5,324 nt of DNA from positions 1 to 5,324 of the forward strand of contig JALRIN010000071.1 in the NCBI GenBank assembly GCA_023255415.1, in the 5' to 3' direction. Origin of the DNA: Cypionkella sp. (GTDB lineage Bacteria > Pseudomonadota > Alphaproteobacteria > Rhodobacterales > Rhodobacteraceae). Position 1 is the stretch's first letter, and every line of letters begins with the position of its first letter. This document shows positions 1 to 5,324 of this stretch, piece after piece. The position numbers were made by a program, and so were the translations under genes. The notes beneath the pieces are model-generated. The model was not told the origin of the DNA. It made no database searches and worked only from the letters and a program-made list of their open reading frames with translations.

Positions 1-89
1 AAATAGGTAGAATACTTTGTTTTATAGCTTATATTATTATATATATATATAGGTTATGACTGAAATGATAAGAGTTAATAGGTAGAAAA

Positions 90-120
90 TAGGATATAAA
101 TAGGATAAAAATAGGTAGAT
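90..120 (+). repeat. 11-bp TAGGATATAAA direct repeats, left copy
   Basis: One exact TAGGATATAAA (90-100) is followed by a variant TAGGATAAAAA (101-111) and then by TAGGTAGAT. The right flank has three exact units in the equivalent place (5221-5253), so the unit number or sequence varies between the copies. Short direct repeats like these resemble replication iterons, but no function is shown. Confidence 0.7.
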
Positions 121-131
121 TTTCTACCTAT
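111..131. repeat. Perfect 9-bp inverted repeat (ATAGGTAGA hairpin)
   Basis: ATAGGTAGA (111-119) is followed by a TTT loop and the exact reverse complement TCTACCTAT (123-131). It could form a short hairpin or a symmetric binding site for a dimeric protein such as a recombinase or origin-binding factor. In the right flank the first arm survives (5253-5261) but the second is replaced by unrelated bases, so the palindrome is not kept there. Confidence 0.8.
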
Positions 132-188
132 CCCAATTCTTTTTATTTAAAATATTTTTGATTTTTATTTTTTGATTTTGATTTTCTA

Positions 189-224
189 TTCTACCTATTT
201 TTCTACCTATTTTTCTACCTATTT
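189..224 (-). repeat. 12-bp tandem triplet AAATAGGTAGAA (minus orientation)
   Basis: On the + strand TTCTACCTATTT occurs three times back to back at 189-200, 201-212 and 213-224, with only the last base pairs at the edge less constrained. It is the same word as in the 14-bp array at the right end of the window, but in the opposite orientation and with a 12-bp instead of a 14-bp period. The regular spacing, close to one helical turn, suggests an array of protein binding sites or iterons. Confidence 0.85.
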
Positions 225-321
225 TATATACTTAAATTATTAAAATAGATGTAAAAAATAAAATATATTCTATAAATCCCCATCATAAATAAAATAGGTA
301 GAATTTTTTTCTTAGAAATTA

Positions 322-351
322 AAATAGGTAGAATATAAAATCTACCTATTT
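322..351. repeat. Perfect 11-bp inverted repeat (AAATAGGTAGA hairpin)
   Basis: AAATAGGTAGA (322-332) pairs exactly with TCTACCTATTT (341-351) around an 8-base AT loop. A further + copy of the word lies just upstream at 294-303. This is the second hairpin built from the flank word. It lies outside the 182-bp repeat, so it is a separate occurrence and not part of the duplicated segment. Confidence 0.8.
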
Positions 352-498
352 GTTATACTTTATTAATCTGATCTATACCCCACACTTTTTTCTCTCTTCT
401 TATTATATATGTTTATTAAAAAAACTTTCTGTATCTTCCAAGTTCATACTAATTGCGGTTGTAAGTTCTTCTGTAAGCATCTTAATACTAAAATATTT

Positions 499-518
499 TC
501 TCCTATATAAGTATAAAG
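499..518 (+). promoter_or_regulatory. Putative promoter of the recombinase gene
   Basis: TCTCC (499-503) is followed by the TATA-like TATATAAG (504-511) and AAGTATAAAG (509-518), 19 bases before the recombinase ATG. TCTCC recurs shortly before the other three genes. AAGTATAAAG is a two-base-shorter form of AAGTATATAAAG found before the genes at 2336 and 2717. No AAAAATTGA is seen here, so timing may differ from those two. Function is inferred only from the recurrence. Confidence 0.4.
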
Positions 519-537
519 GCATATATATATACAAGTA

Positions 538-1719
538 ATGACCGACGAAGAACTATTCAACCAAATACACTCCCTCACTAATCCCTCCCTTATATCTAAT
601 AAGTTAAAGGAGTATCCTCGTGAGTTTGTTGATAATTATCGCAAGTACTTTCATAAATTGAGAGTTGCCAAGAGTAGAGAACTTAACAAGGACAAAATTA
701 ATCAAGCACGGAGAGAAGCCAGACGCCTTCTAAATAAAACTATTGAGAAACCGATTCAACATATTGATAAACCTATTGATATTGAAGCAGTTGATACTTC
801 TATTAAAAGAAATTATAAGGTAAGTACCAAAATTACTAAATTAAATGAGAATACCGCTGATAATTATATTAAAACTATTAGAGCACTATATCCTAAATAT
901 CATAATGATAAACCTCTCGCTGATGATGCTGAAATATTGAAATTACTTAATGGCGTTAAATATAATAGCACTAAACTTTATAAACAGAATAAATATATTA
1001 TTGATAATATCAAAGATATCGCTACTAATCATTCCTCATATCTCACTAAACTTTATAGCATATTCTCTCGCTTAAATGGTAAGAACCTGAAACAATTGAG
1101 AGAAGCAATATATCCCTATATGACTGAATACAATAAAAATTATACGGAGAATAGAAGTAATGTCGTTGTTAATAAAGAGATGACCTCTAAAATATCATTT
1201 GATACTAAAGATGTTATTGAGAACGCTAATAAGATTGATGAGGTATATGATAAACTCATGTATATGCTTCTATTTCTTATGCCTACACGTCGGCTTTATG
1301 ATTATCGCATTACTCGCATCGCTACAAAGAAAGGCGATGTTGAAGATATGAAATATAATTGGTATTACCAAGGTAAGTTTTTCATTAATAATACTAAAAA
1401 TAAAAAGATGATGATTTTAGATGTACCCAGAGAGATTATTGATGTTATTAATCAGTTGCCCGCTGATACTGATTATATTCTCGGCAAGTTGTATAATGCC
1501 CCCACACTATCTCGCAGATTTGCCAAGATTACTAATGATATATATGGCGATCCGTTTAATGCCGTAGATATTCGCAAACTTTATGCTACATATAACCTAA
1601 AAACCGCCGGGGATACAGGGAATATGAAGAAATATAATGAGACTGCTAAACATATGGGACATAGTACAAGCGAGAATGCTAATTATTCGCTGAAAATAGA
1701 TAGTCTCTCCTATTTCTAA
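538..1719 (+). CDS. Tyrosine recombinase / integrase
   Basis: A 393-residue DNA-breaking and rejoining enzyme, expected to integrate, excise or resolve the element. The C-terminal catalytic domain is recognisable: PTRRLYDYR with catalytic Arg251, a probable beta-hairpin Lys near 287 (NTKNKK), the second Arg at 346 (DIRKLYAT), the MGHS box with His375, and the nucleophile Tyr383 in NYSL, 10 residues from the end. Residues 1-100 are basic and probably helical, and about 100-215 should be the core DNA-binding (SAM-like) domain. The first His of the usual HxxR box appears to be Val343. Length and the PTRR-type box resemble recombinases of large DNA viruses and protist mobile elements more than bacterial XerC/D. 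The ATG at 538 is the first good start and follows a TATA-like promoter. It is the first gene of the cluster. Family is secure by motif; target site is unknown. Confidence 0.88.
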   Translation: MTDEELFNQIHSLTNPSLISNKLKEYPREFVDNYRKYFHKLRVAKSRELNKDKINQARREARRLLNKTIEKPIQHIDKPIDIEAVDTSIKRNYKVSTKITKLNENTADNYIKTIRALYPKYHNDKPLADDAEILKLLNGVKYNSTKLYKQNKYIIDNIKDIATNHSSYLTKLYSIFSRLNGKNLKQLREAIYPYMTEYNKNYTENRSNVVVNKEMTSKISFDTKDVIENANKIDEVYDKLMYMLLFLMPTRRLYDYRITRIATKKGDVEDMKYNWYYQGKFFINNTKNKKMMILDVPREIIDVINQLPADTDYILGKLYNAPTLSRRFAKITNDIYGDPFNAVDIRKLYATYNLKTAGDTGNMKKYNETAKHMGHSTSENANYSLKIDSLSYF

Positions 1720-1754
1720 TTAATGATTTTAAATACGTTAAATTGCTTATTTTT

Positions 1755-1772
1755 ATTTCTCCGCTAATTATA
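1755..1772 (+). promoter_or_regulatory. Duplicated TCTCCGCTAATTATA leader element
   Basis: The 18 bases here are identical to 2697-2714, and both copies end a few bases before an ATG (GAATG follows in each). An identical 18-mer including the CCGC interruption is unlikely by chance in such AT-rich spacers. It may be a promoter or initiator element, or a shared 5' leader. It also argues that the start at 1779 is real. Confidence 0.55.
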
Positions 1773-1778
1773 AATAGA

Positions 1779-2261
1779 ATGAGTGAAATTAATAAATATA
1801 CCAATAGCAAGATATATACGGTTAGATGTTTAATAAACCCCGATTTAATATATGTAGGTTCTACTACTCAACCCATCTGTAAAAGATTTGCGGCTCATAA
1901 GGCTCTTTGTAAGTATGGGAAATCAGGTAGTCTGTATAAACACATCATAGATAATGATTGGAGTAATTGGCATATTGAACTACACGAATATTATCCGTGT
2001 AATAATAAAGAAGAGTTGTGTAAAAGAGAAGGTGAGGTAATCCGCGAGATTGGTACTATAAACAAACAAATTGCTGGTAGAAGTCAAAAGGAAAGTTTGA
2101 AGAATTGGTGTGATAATAATCGTGAGCATTATCTGGAAAAACAGAAGGAATGGCGTGAGAATAATCGCGATTATTATCTGGCAAAAAATAAGGAATGGCG
2201 TGAGAATAATCCTAATTATATGAAGGAATATTACGCACGAAAACGCTCGGCAACCCCTTAA
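1779..2261 (+). CDS. GIY-YIG endonuclease with basic repeat tail
   Basis: A 160-residue DNA nuclease. The GIY-YIG domain fills residues 11-100: KIY (11-13), YVG (25-27), the RF..H segment with catalytic Arg36 and His40, the probable metal-binding Glu84 in LCKREGEVI, and INKQIAGR (94-101), a pattern typical of giant-virus GIY-YIG proteins. The tail (113-157) has a 15-residue repeat, NNREHYLEKQKEWRE, then NNRDYYLAKNKEWRE, then a degenerate third, likely a charged helix that binds DNA. The frame stays open upstream to a TTG at 1743, but the ATG at 1779 is preferred because a duplicated leader precedes it and the motif begins 11 residues later. It sits 59 bases after the recombinase. Family members act as homing, repair or exclusion nucleases; which applies here is unknown. 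No early-type AAAAATTGA precedes it, so it may be read with the recombinase. Confidence 0.9.
   Translation: MSEINKYTNSKIYTVRCLINPDLIYVGSTTQPICKRFAAHKALCKYGKSGSLYKHIIDNDWSNWHIELHEYYPCNNKEELCKREGEVIREIGTINKQIAGRSQKESLKNWCDNNREHYLEKQKEWRENNRDYYLAKNKEWRENNPNYMKEYYARKRSATP
2115..2249 (+). repeat. 45-bp tandem repeat in the GIY-YIG tail
   Basis: Two full units (2115-2159, 2160-2204) and a diverged third (2205-2249) encode the 15-residue repeat. GGAATGGCGTGAGAATAATC is shared between units, while other codons differ. It points to in-frame duplication followed by drift with the protein sequence kept. Confidence 0.8.
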
Positions 2262-2267
2262 ATATAT

Positions 2268-2289
2268 AAAAATTGATAAGTATATAAAG
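2268..2289 (+). promoter_or_regulatory. Giant-virus-type early promoter, AAAAATTGA copy 1
   Basis: AAAAATTGA (2268-2276) is followed at once by AAGTATATAAAG (2278-2289), 46 bases before the ATG at 2336. AAAAATTGA is the established early promoter core of Mimivirus (AAAATTGA) and Cafeteria roenbergensis virus. The same pair of words recurs at 2641-2666 before the primase-helicase. Position and recurrence support a promoter; use by such a virus polymerase is inferred. Confidence 0.65.
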
Positions 2290-2318
2290 TTTAGAAATGA
2301 TATAGTATATAATAATAA

Positions 2319-2330
2319 TCTCCGTATATA
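2319..2330 (+). promoter_or_regulatory. TCTCC-TATA leader element before the small gene
   Basis: TCTCCGTATATA lies 17 bases (from its first T) before the ATG at 2336. The TCTCC is at the same distance as in the copy before 2717. It is a shortened match to the duplicated TCTCCGCTAATTATA element. Confidence 0.4.
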
Positions 2331-2335
2331 GTAAG

Positions 2336-2590
2336 ATGAGTGAATATACCCAACCTATTGATAAACGAGTTCAACAGCAAAGAGAAGCATCTAAACGATG
2401 CTATCATAAGAAGATACACGAGAATCCTGAGTTTTACGCTGCCGAAAAGCAACGCATCAAGCAGTATAAGATAAACCGCTATAAGACAGACCCAGAGTTC
2501 GCTGAAAAGGTTAAAGCTATTAGTAGAGAGTACCAGAGGAAAAAGGCGGAGGCTCTAAAAGCCCTAAAAGCCCTAAATACCGCTAATTAA
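2336..2590 (+). CDS. Small basic, charged protein of unknown function
   Basis: I do not recognise a named family for this 84-residue protein. It is rich in Lys, Arg, Glu, Gln and Tyr, has no hydrophobic segment or signal peptide, and looks largely helical. A loose 22-residue repeat is visible: NPEF (30-33) and DPEF (52-55), each followed by a Lys/Arg/Tyr-rich stretch (KQRIKQYKINRYK, KVKAISREYQRKK). This resembles the charged tail of the neighbouring GIY-YIG protein and similar basic-repeat tails in giant-virus proteins, so a nucleic-acid-binding role is possible. It ends in a low-complexity Ala-Leu-Lys tract. A credible gene: ATG start, TCTCC leader, and its own AAAAATTGA promoter-like word. 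It could be an accessory to the nuclease or the primase-helicase, but this is a guess. Confidence 0.65.
   Translation: MSEYTQPIDKRVQQQREASKRCYHKKIHENPEFYAAEKQRIKQYKINRYKTDPEFAEKVKAISREYQRKKAEALKALKALNTAN
2552..2578 (+). repeat. 9-bp tandem triplet coding for Ala-Leu-Lys
   Basis: GCTCTAAAA, GCCCTAAAA and GCCCTAAAT stand in a row near the end of the small gene and encode AL(K/N) three times. It looks like a slippage expansion. The CCCTAAA core resembles a telomere-type word by coincidence. Confidence 0.7.
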
Positions 2591-2616
2591 ATCAACTATC
2601 TCAACTAATTTAATTA
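2584..2616 (+). terminator. Possible 3' hairpin spanning the small gene's stop
   Basis: TAATTAAAT (2584-2592) and its exact reverse complement ATTTAATTA (2608-2616) flank a 15-base loop, and the stop codon (2588-2590) is inside the first arm. Mimivirus ends many transcripts at palindromes close to the stop. The arms are all A/T, so a chance pairing cannot be excluded. Confidence 0.35.
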
Positions 2617-2640
2617 TTTTATTTTTAATATTGCAATTAT

Positions 2641-2666
2641 AAAAATTGATTGTAAAGTATATAAAG
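2641..2666 (+). promoter_or_regulatory. Giant-virus-type early promoter, AAAAATTGA copy 2
   Basis: AAAAATTGA (2641-2649) is followed by AAGTATATAAAG (2655-2666), 50 bases before the primase-helicase ATG. This repeats the order found at 2268-2289, with a spacing of five bases instead of one. A replication gene is the expected target of an early promoter. Confidence 0.65.
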
Positions 2667-2696
2667 AATAATTAATATAATAAAGTATAATAATTA

Positions 2697-2714
2697 ATTT
2701 CTCCGCTAATTATA
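2697..2714 (+). promoter_or_regulatory. Duplicated TCTCCGCTAATTATA leader element, copy 2
   Basis: Identical over 18 bases to 1755-1772 and ending two bases before the ATG at 2717. It sits downstream of the AAAAATTGA and TATA-like words, so it is probably a transcription start or leader element rather than the core promoter. Confidence 0.55.
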
Positions 2715-2716
2715 GA

Positions 2717-5101
2717 ATGACCTATAATAAAGTATATCTTGCCTCCCTATATAACCAAAATGACATAGTTGAAATAACTGATGTTAATGAAACTAATTAC
2801 AGAAAAGCTATCGCTAACCTAAAAGTACCCGCTGAAAGTATTTTAGGTCGCCAAATTAAGCCCTGTTTTGACGCTGACCCAAAAGACGGAGAGCTATTGG
2901 GTGATACTGTTGAAGAAGACCAGTTGGCAAGGAAGCAGATTATATTGGATTATTTCCCAGATGCCAATATAACGCTTGATGATATTTATATAACAGAACG
3001 AGTATATGAAACAGATGACGGTAAAACTAAGTATAGCTCTCATTATACCGTTGATAAAATTAGAATGAGTCGTGCTAATATTCTGGAAATGTTGGTAAAG
3101 AACAATAATCCCGGACGCTTTGATTTGAATGTTTATAAATGTGGGAAGTTTCTCACAAGTATTTATACTAATAAGAAGATTAAAGACGGTAAGATAATCA
3201 ATCTACCGCATTTTCTACCTGTTGGAAACGCTCATATTACTAAACATCTAGTATCGTATATTGAAGAAGATTTCGTGGATTGGGATGATAAGTTTAAAAC
3301 CGATGAGCCTAAGCCTGTAAAAAAAAGAAGCCTAATTGATGAGATAATTAGAGCAAGTGATGGATTGAAAATAAAAGGTGATACAATTGTCAAGGTAGAT
3401 GATGATGGTAATGACGAAGATGAAGATGATGAGAAAGATGTTAAGATGTTTATGAAGTATGTTGAGAAGGTATGCTGTGATTTAGATGTTAAAAGGGTAG
3501 GTGAATATGATGAATGGATTAAAGTAATGTTTGCTTTAATAAATGTCTGTAAGAAGAAGAAAATATCTTCCAGAGACTGTCGTAATATCTTACATAAGGT
3601 TAGTGAGAAATCAAAGAAATATGATGAGAGTAGTGTTGAGAAATGGATAAATATTAACTATGATAAAGTAAATGATAAGTTGGGTCTAAATTATTTAATT
3701 AATGTATGTATCAAAGAAGATAATTATACTCTATGGTGTGATGATTATGAAAAGCCATCTTATAATACTGTTAAGAAGCGATTTGAAAAACATTGCTTCT
3801 TCTGTATTAATAATATTATATATATTGATATTAACGAGGAATGTGATGAGATAAATCAAGATGTATTTTATATGTTAAATCAAAAAGATTTAAAGGCTAA
3901 ATACGGACATCTAACTTACTATGATAAAAGCGTTGATAAGAAAGGAAAATGGGAAATCAAAGAGAAACAATTTATTACTAAATGGATTACTGACCCAAAG
4001 ATTAAGAAGTATCAATCTGTATGCTTTGTACCGAAGGAGCTTGACGAACATTTCAAGGCTAAGCATTACAATATGTTTAGTGGGTTCAAAGCTTCACTCA
4101 AACCAGTTAAGAGAAATTACAAGGTTATCCAACCGTTCCTTAACCATATTAAAGATGTATTGGTGAAAGGTAATGAGGAGCATTATAATTGGTTGATTCA
4201 ATACTTCGCCAATTTAATACAGAACCCGGATAAGAAGAGTTGCGTAGTCATTATATTCCAAGGGATACAAGGGGCTGGCAAAAGTATTGTTGTTGATACC
4301 TTTTATAAAAATATAATTGGTGATGATTATGGTGTTAGTACCAGTTCGCCAGATAGAGATTTCTTTGGGAACTTCAATTCTAAGTTGTGTAATAAGGTAT
4401 TTAGCGTTATTAATGAGGCAGGGAATGAATTGAGAAGCTGTATGGATAAAATAAAGGATCTGAGTGTCAGCCCTTGTATTAATATTGAAAAGAAGGGCAA
4501 AGACCCTATTACATTCAATAATTATAATAACTTTATTGGAACTACAAATAATATGAATCCACTTGATGTTGCGTGGGACGATAGGCGATTCGCTTGGTTT
4601 AATGTTGATAGTAAATATGTTAAGAATCAAAAGTATTTCGACGATTTAACAAGTAGTATTGAACACGAGGATTTTGATAGCTCCTTATATCATTACTTGA
4701 AAGAAGAGGTAAATATTACTATTACTAATTTCCAGAATACGAGACCGCAAACACAGGAATATGAGGACATTAGAAAGCGAAATCTTCCTAATGTTATCAA
4801 GTTTTTGGCGGACAGATACAAAAGTTTTGACTATAGAAAAGGTAGAGGCGATGAAGGGGATATCTCTTGTATTGAAAAGAAAGAGCTGTATAATATGTAT
4901 AAGATTTATTGCGAGGCATGTAAATATACAGCTTATAACTTCACGGCTTTCAAATCCTATATGAAGACTACTAAAGGGGTTAGCGAGGTATTATCTCACG
5001 GACAGTCTAAATATAAGTTTAAGAAGGTTGATTTTGAGGGTTATATCAAGGACTATGATGAGAATAATGATATTGAAGAGATAGAGACTGATGAAGAATA
5101 A
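2717..5101 (+). CDS. Primase-helicase (AEP primase + SF3 helicase)
   Basis: A 794-residue replication protein expected to prime and unwind the element's DNA. Residues 1-200 look like an archaeo-eukaryotic primase: the metal-binding FDAD (51-54), SSHYTV with His109, and FDLNVY (135-140) with Asp136 as the third acidic site. A very acidic linker (about 226-242) follows. Residues 247-335 match the PriCT-2 pattern (DEWIKVMFAL ... YDESSVEKW ... LNYLINVC). The SF3 helicase follows: Walker A GIQGAGKS (516-523), Walker B VFSVINEA with Glu567, sensor 1 FIGTTNN with Asn611, and the arginine finger in DDRRFAW (621-627). The C-terminal part, ELYNMYKIYC to TTKGV (723-755), resembles the winged-helix end of D5-like proteins, and the last residues are acidic. 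All key motifs look intact. The ATG follows early-type and leader words. Proteins of this build occur in giant viruses, polinton-like viruses and virophages. The primase part is less certain than the helicase. Confidence 0.93.
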   Translation: MTYNKVYLASLYNQNDIVEITDVNETNYRKAIANLKVPAESILGRQIKPCFDADPKDGELLGDTVEEDQLARKQIILDYFPDANITLDDIYITERVYETDDGKTKYSSHYTVDKIRMSRANILEMLVKNNNPGRFDLNVYKCGKFLTSIYTNKKIKDGKIINLPHFLPVGNAHITKHLVSYIEEDFVDWDDKFKTDEPKPVKKRSLIDEIIRASDGLKIKGDTIVKVDDDGNDEDEDDEKDVKMFMKYVEKVCCDLDVKRVGEYDEWIKVMFALINVCKKKKISSRDCRNILHKVSEKSKKYDESSVEKWININYDKVNDKLGLNYLINVCIKEDNYTLWCDDYEKPSYNTVKKRFEKHCFFCINNIIYIDINEECDEINQDVFYMLNQKDLKAKYGHLTYYDKSVDKKGKWEIKEKQFITKWITDPKIKKYQSVCFVPKELDEHFKAKHYNMFSGFKASLKPVKRNYKVIQPFLNHIKDVLVKGNEEHYNWLIQYFANLIQNPDKKSCVVIIFQGIQGAGKSIVVDTFYKNIIGDDYGVSTSSPDRDFFGNFNSKLCNKVFSVINEAGNELRSCMDKIKDLSVSPCINIEKKGKDPITFNNYNNFIGTTNNMNPLDVAWDDRRFAWFNVDSKYVKNQKYFDDLTSSIEHEDFDSSLYHYLKEEVNITITNFQNTRPQTQEYEDIRKRNLPNVIKFLADRYKSFDYRKGRGDEGDISCIEKKELYNMYKIYCEACKYTAYNFTAFKSYMKTTKGVSEVLSHGQSKYKFKKVDFEGYIKDYDENNDIEEIETDEE

Positions 5102-5154
5102 AATAGGTAGAATAAAATAGGTAGAATAAAATAGGTAGAATAAAATAGGTAGAA
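5099..5154 (+). repeat. 14-bp x4 tandem array starting in the stop codon
   Basis: TAAAATAGGTAGAA occurs four times without interruption: 5099-5112, 5113-5126, 5127-5140 and 5141-5154. The TAA of the first unit is the primase-helicase stop codon. The last unit leads into the right copy of the flanking repeat, and window position 1 lies at the third base of an equivalent unit. It is the same word as in the left region, here in the + orientation. It may be an iteron array, a recombination site or a product of slippage. Confidence 0.95.
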
Positions 5155-5324
5155 TACTTTATTTTTATAGGTTATATTATTATTATATATACAGTCTCTT
5201 ATTGAAATGATAGGGATTAATAGGATATAAATAGGATATAAATAGGATATAAATAGGTAGATATTTTACCGGCCAGAATATTATTTATAAAAAAAATATT
5301 TGATTTTTATTTTTTGATTTTGAT
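5143..5324. repeat. Right copy of 182-bp direct flanking repeat
   Basis: Same orientation as 1-182 and the same length. The copy runs to the last base of the window, so it probably continues beyond it. It lacks the second arm of the left hairpin (ACCGGCCAG replaces it at 5268-5276) and has an extra TAGGATATAAA unit. No gene is seen in 5102-5324. Confidence 0.85.
5221..5253 (+). repeat. 11-bp TAGGATATAAA triplet, right copy
   Basis: Three exact units at 5221-5231, 5232-5242 and 5243-5253, followed by TAGGTAGAT. The left flank has one exact and one variant unit, so the array differs between the copies. Confidence 0.85.

Larger units (their letters stand above)
1..182. repeat. Left copy of 182-bp direct flanking repeat
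   Basis: These bases align in the same orientation with 5143-5324. Both copies are 182 bases long and are similar at very roughly four in five positions by eye. Shared blocks include the opening ATAGGTAGAATACTTT, the segment TGAAATGATA (61-70 and 5203-5212), the TAGGATATAAA repeats, and a T-rich 26-base exact match at the end (157-182 and 5299-5324). The copies differ by many substitutions and small compensating indels, so they are not one sequence read twice. The window may start inside the repeat, so its true left edge is unknown. Confidence 0.85.
225..537. other. Gene-free AT-rich leader before the recombinase
   Basis: No ATG-started gene of credible length is seen here on either strand. 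It holds two more + copies of ATAGGTAGAA (294-303, 324-333), the hairpin at 322-351, a pyrimidine-rich tract near 381-400, and the promoter-like segment just before the recombinase. The part from about 361 to 480 is less repetitive and contains normal mixed sequence. A 25-codon minus-strand frame (403-480) lies in it, but nothing supports it as a gene. With 1-224 this makes a ~540-base region that looks like an origin, recombination or control region. Confidence 0.6.

Noticed and set aside
1..224. CRISPR array
   Set aside because: The repeats are only 9-14 bp, occur in both orientations, and have no uniform unique spacers.
403..480. 25-codon minus-strand frame (starts MLTEELTTAI)
   Set aside because: It starts with ATG and has a gene-like composition, but is too short and has no visible promoter or relatives. 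It could be a gene remnant, but nothing proves it.
350..538. 62-codon + strand open frame with a hydrophobic translation
   Set aside because: It starts only at TTG, has no internal ATG, overlaps the recombinase start by one base and spans repeat and promoter-like sequence. Its hydrophobic look follows from T-rich DNA.
1743..1778. Upstream extension of the GIY-YIG gene from TTG
   Set aside because: The extra 12 residues are hydrophobic and come from the duplicated leader. The ATG at 1779 is the better start.
2552..2578. CCCTAAA repeats as a telomere fragment
   Set aside because: Only three units with a 9-bp, not 7-bp, period, in frame within a coding region; better explained as local slippage.
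3921..4166. Second-frame open reading frame inside the primase-helicase
   Set aside because: The overlapping frame encodes a conserved-looking protein region; this one has no motif or leader. The same holds for 4761-4964.
4214..4630. Minus-strand open frames opposite the helicase domain
   Set aside because: They lie antisense to the Walker A, Walker B and sensor motifs and have no recognisable domain; shadows of the real gene.

Overview
The window is very AT-rich and carries four tightly packed genes, all on the + strand, between long AT-rich flanks full of one short repeated word. The genes are a tyrosine recombinase (538-1719), a small GIY-YIG endonuclease (1779-2261), a small basic protein of unknown role (2336-2590), and a large primase-helicase with an archaeo-eukaryotic-type primase domain, a PriCT-2-like linker and a superfamily 3 helicase (2717-5101). 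No capsid, packaging ATPase, rRNA, tRNA or CRISPR sequence is visible.

This set of genes, with standard codons and no introns, fits a mobile element or satellite of large DNA viruses of protists: a polinton-like, virophage-like or capsidless plasmid-like element, or an insertion in a giant virus or algal genome. The best clue to the host system is the word AAAAATTGA, found 68 and 76 bases upstream of two start codons. It is the known early promoter core of Mimivirus and its relatives. The lineage assignment is inference. The protein families are seen directly from motifs.

Layout: 1-537 is a gene-free control-like region with ten copies of ATAGGTAGA in both orientations, including two perfect hairpins and a 12-bp tandem triplet. 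The four genes follow, separated by 59-126 bases that hold shared promoter-like words (AAAAATTGA, AAGTATATAAAG, TCTCC plus AT-rich). The primase-helicase stop codon lies in the first unit of a 14-bp x4 tandem array. After that, the last 182 bases (5143-5324) are a diverged direct copy of the first 182 bases (1-182), giving a period of 5142 bp.

A working model, partly inferred: the primase-helicase replicates the element from the repeat-rich region, the recombinase integrates, excises or resolves it (possibly at the repeated ends), and the GIY-YIG nuclease nicks or cuts DNA to help spread it or exclude competitors. The direct repeats suggest either a tandem array of ~5.1-kb units or a unit flanked by repeats. 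The sequence alone does not decide between these.
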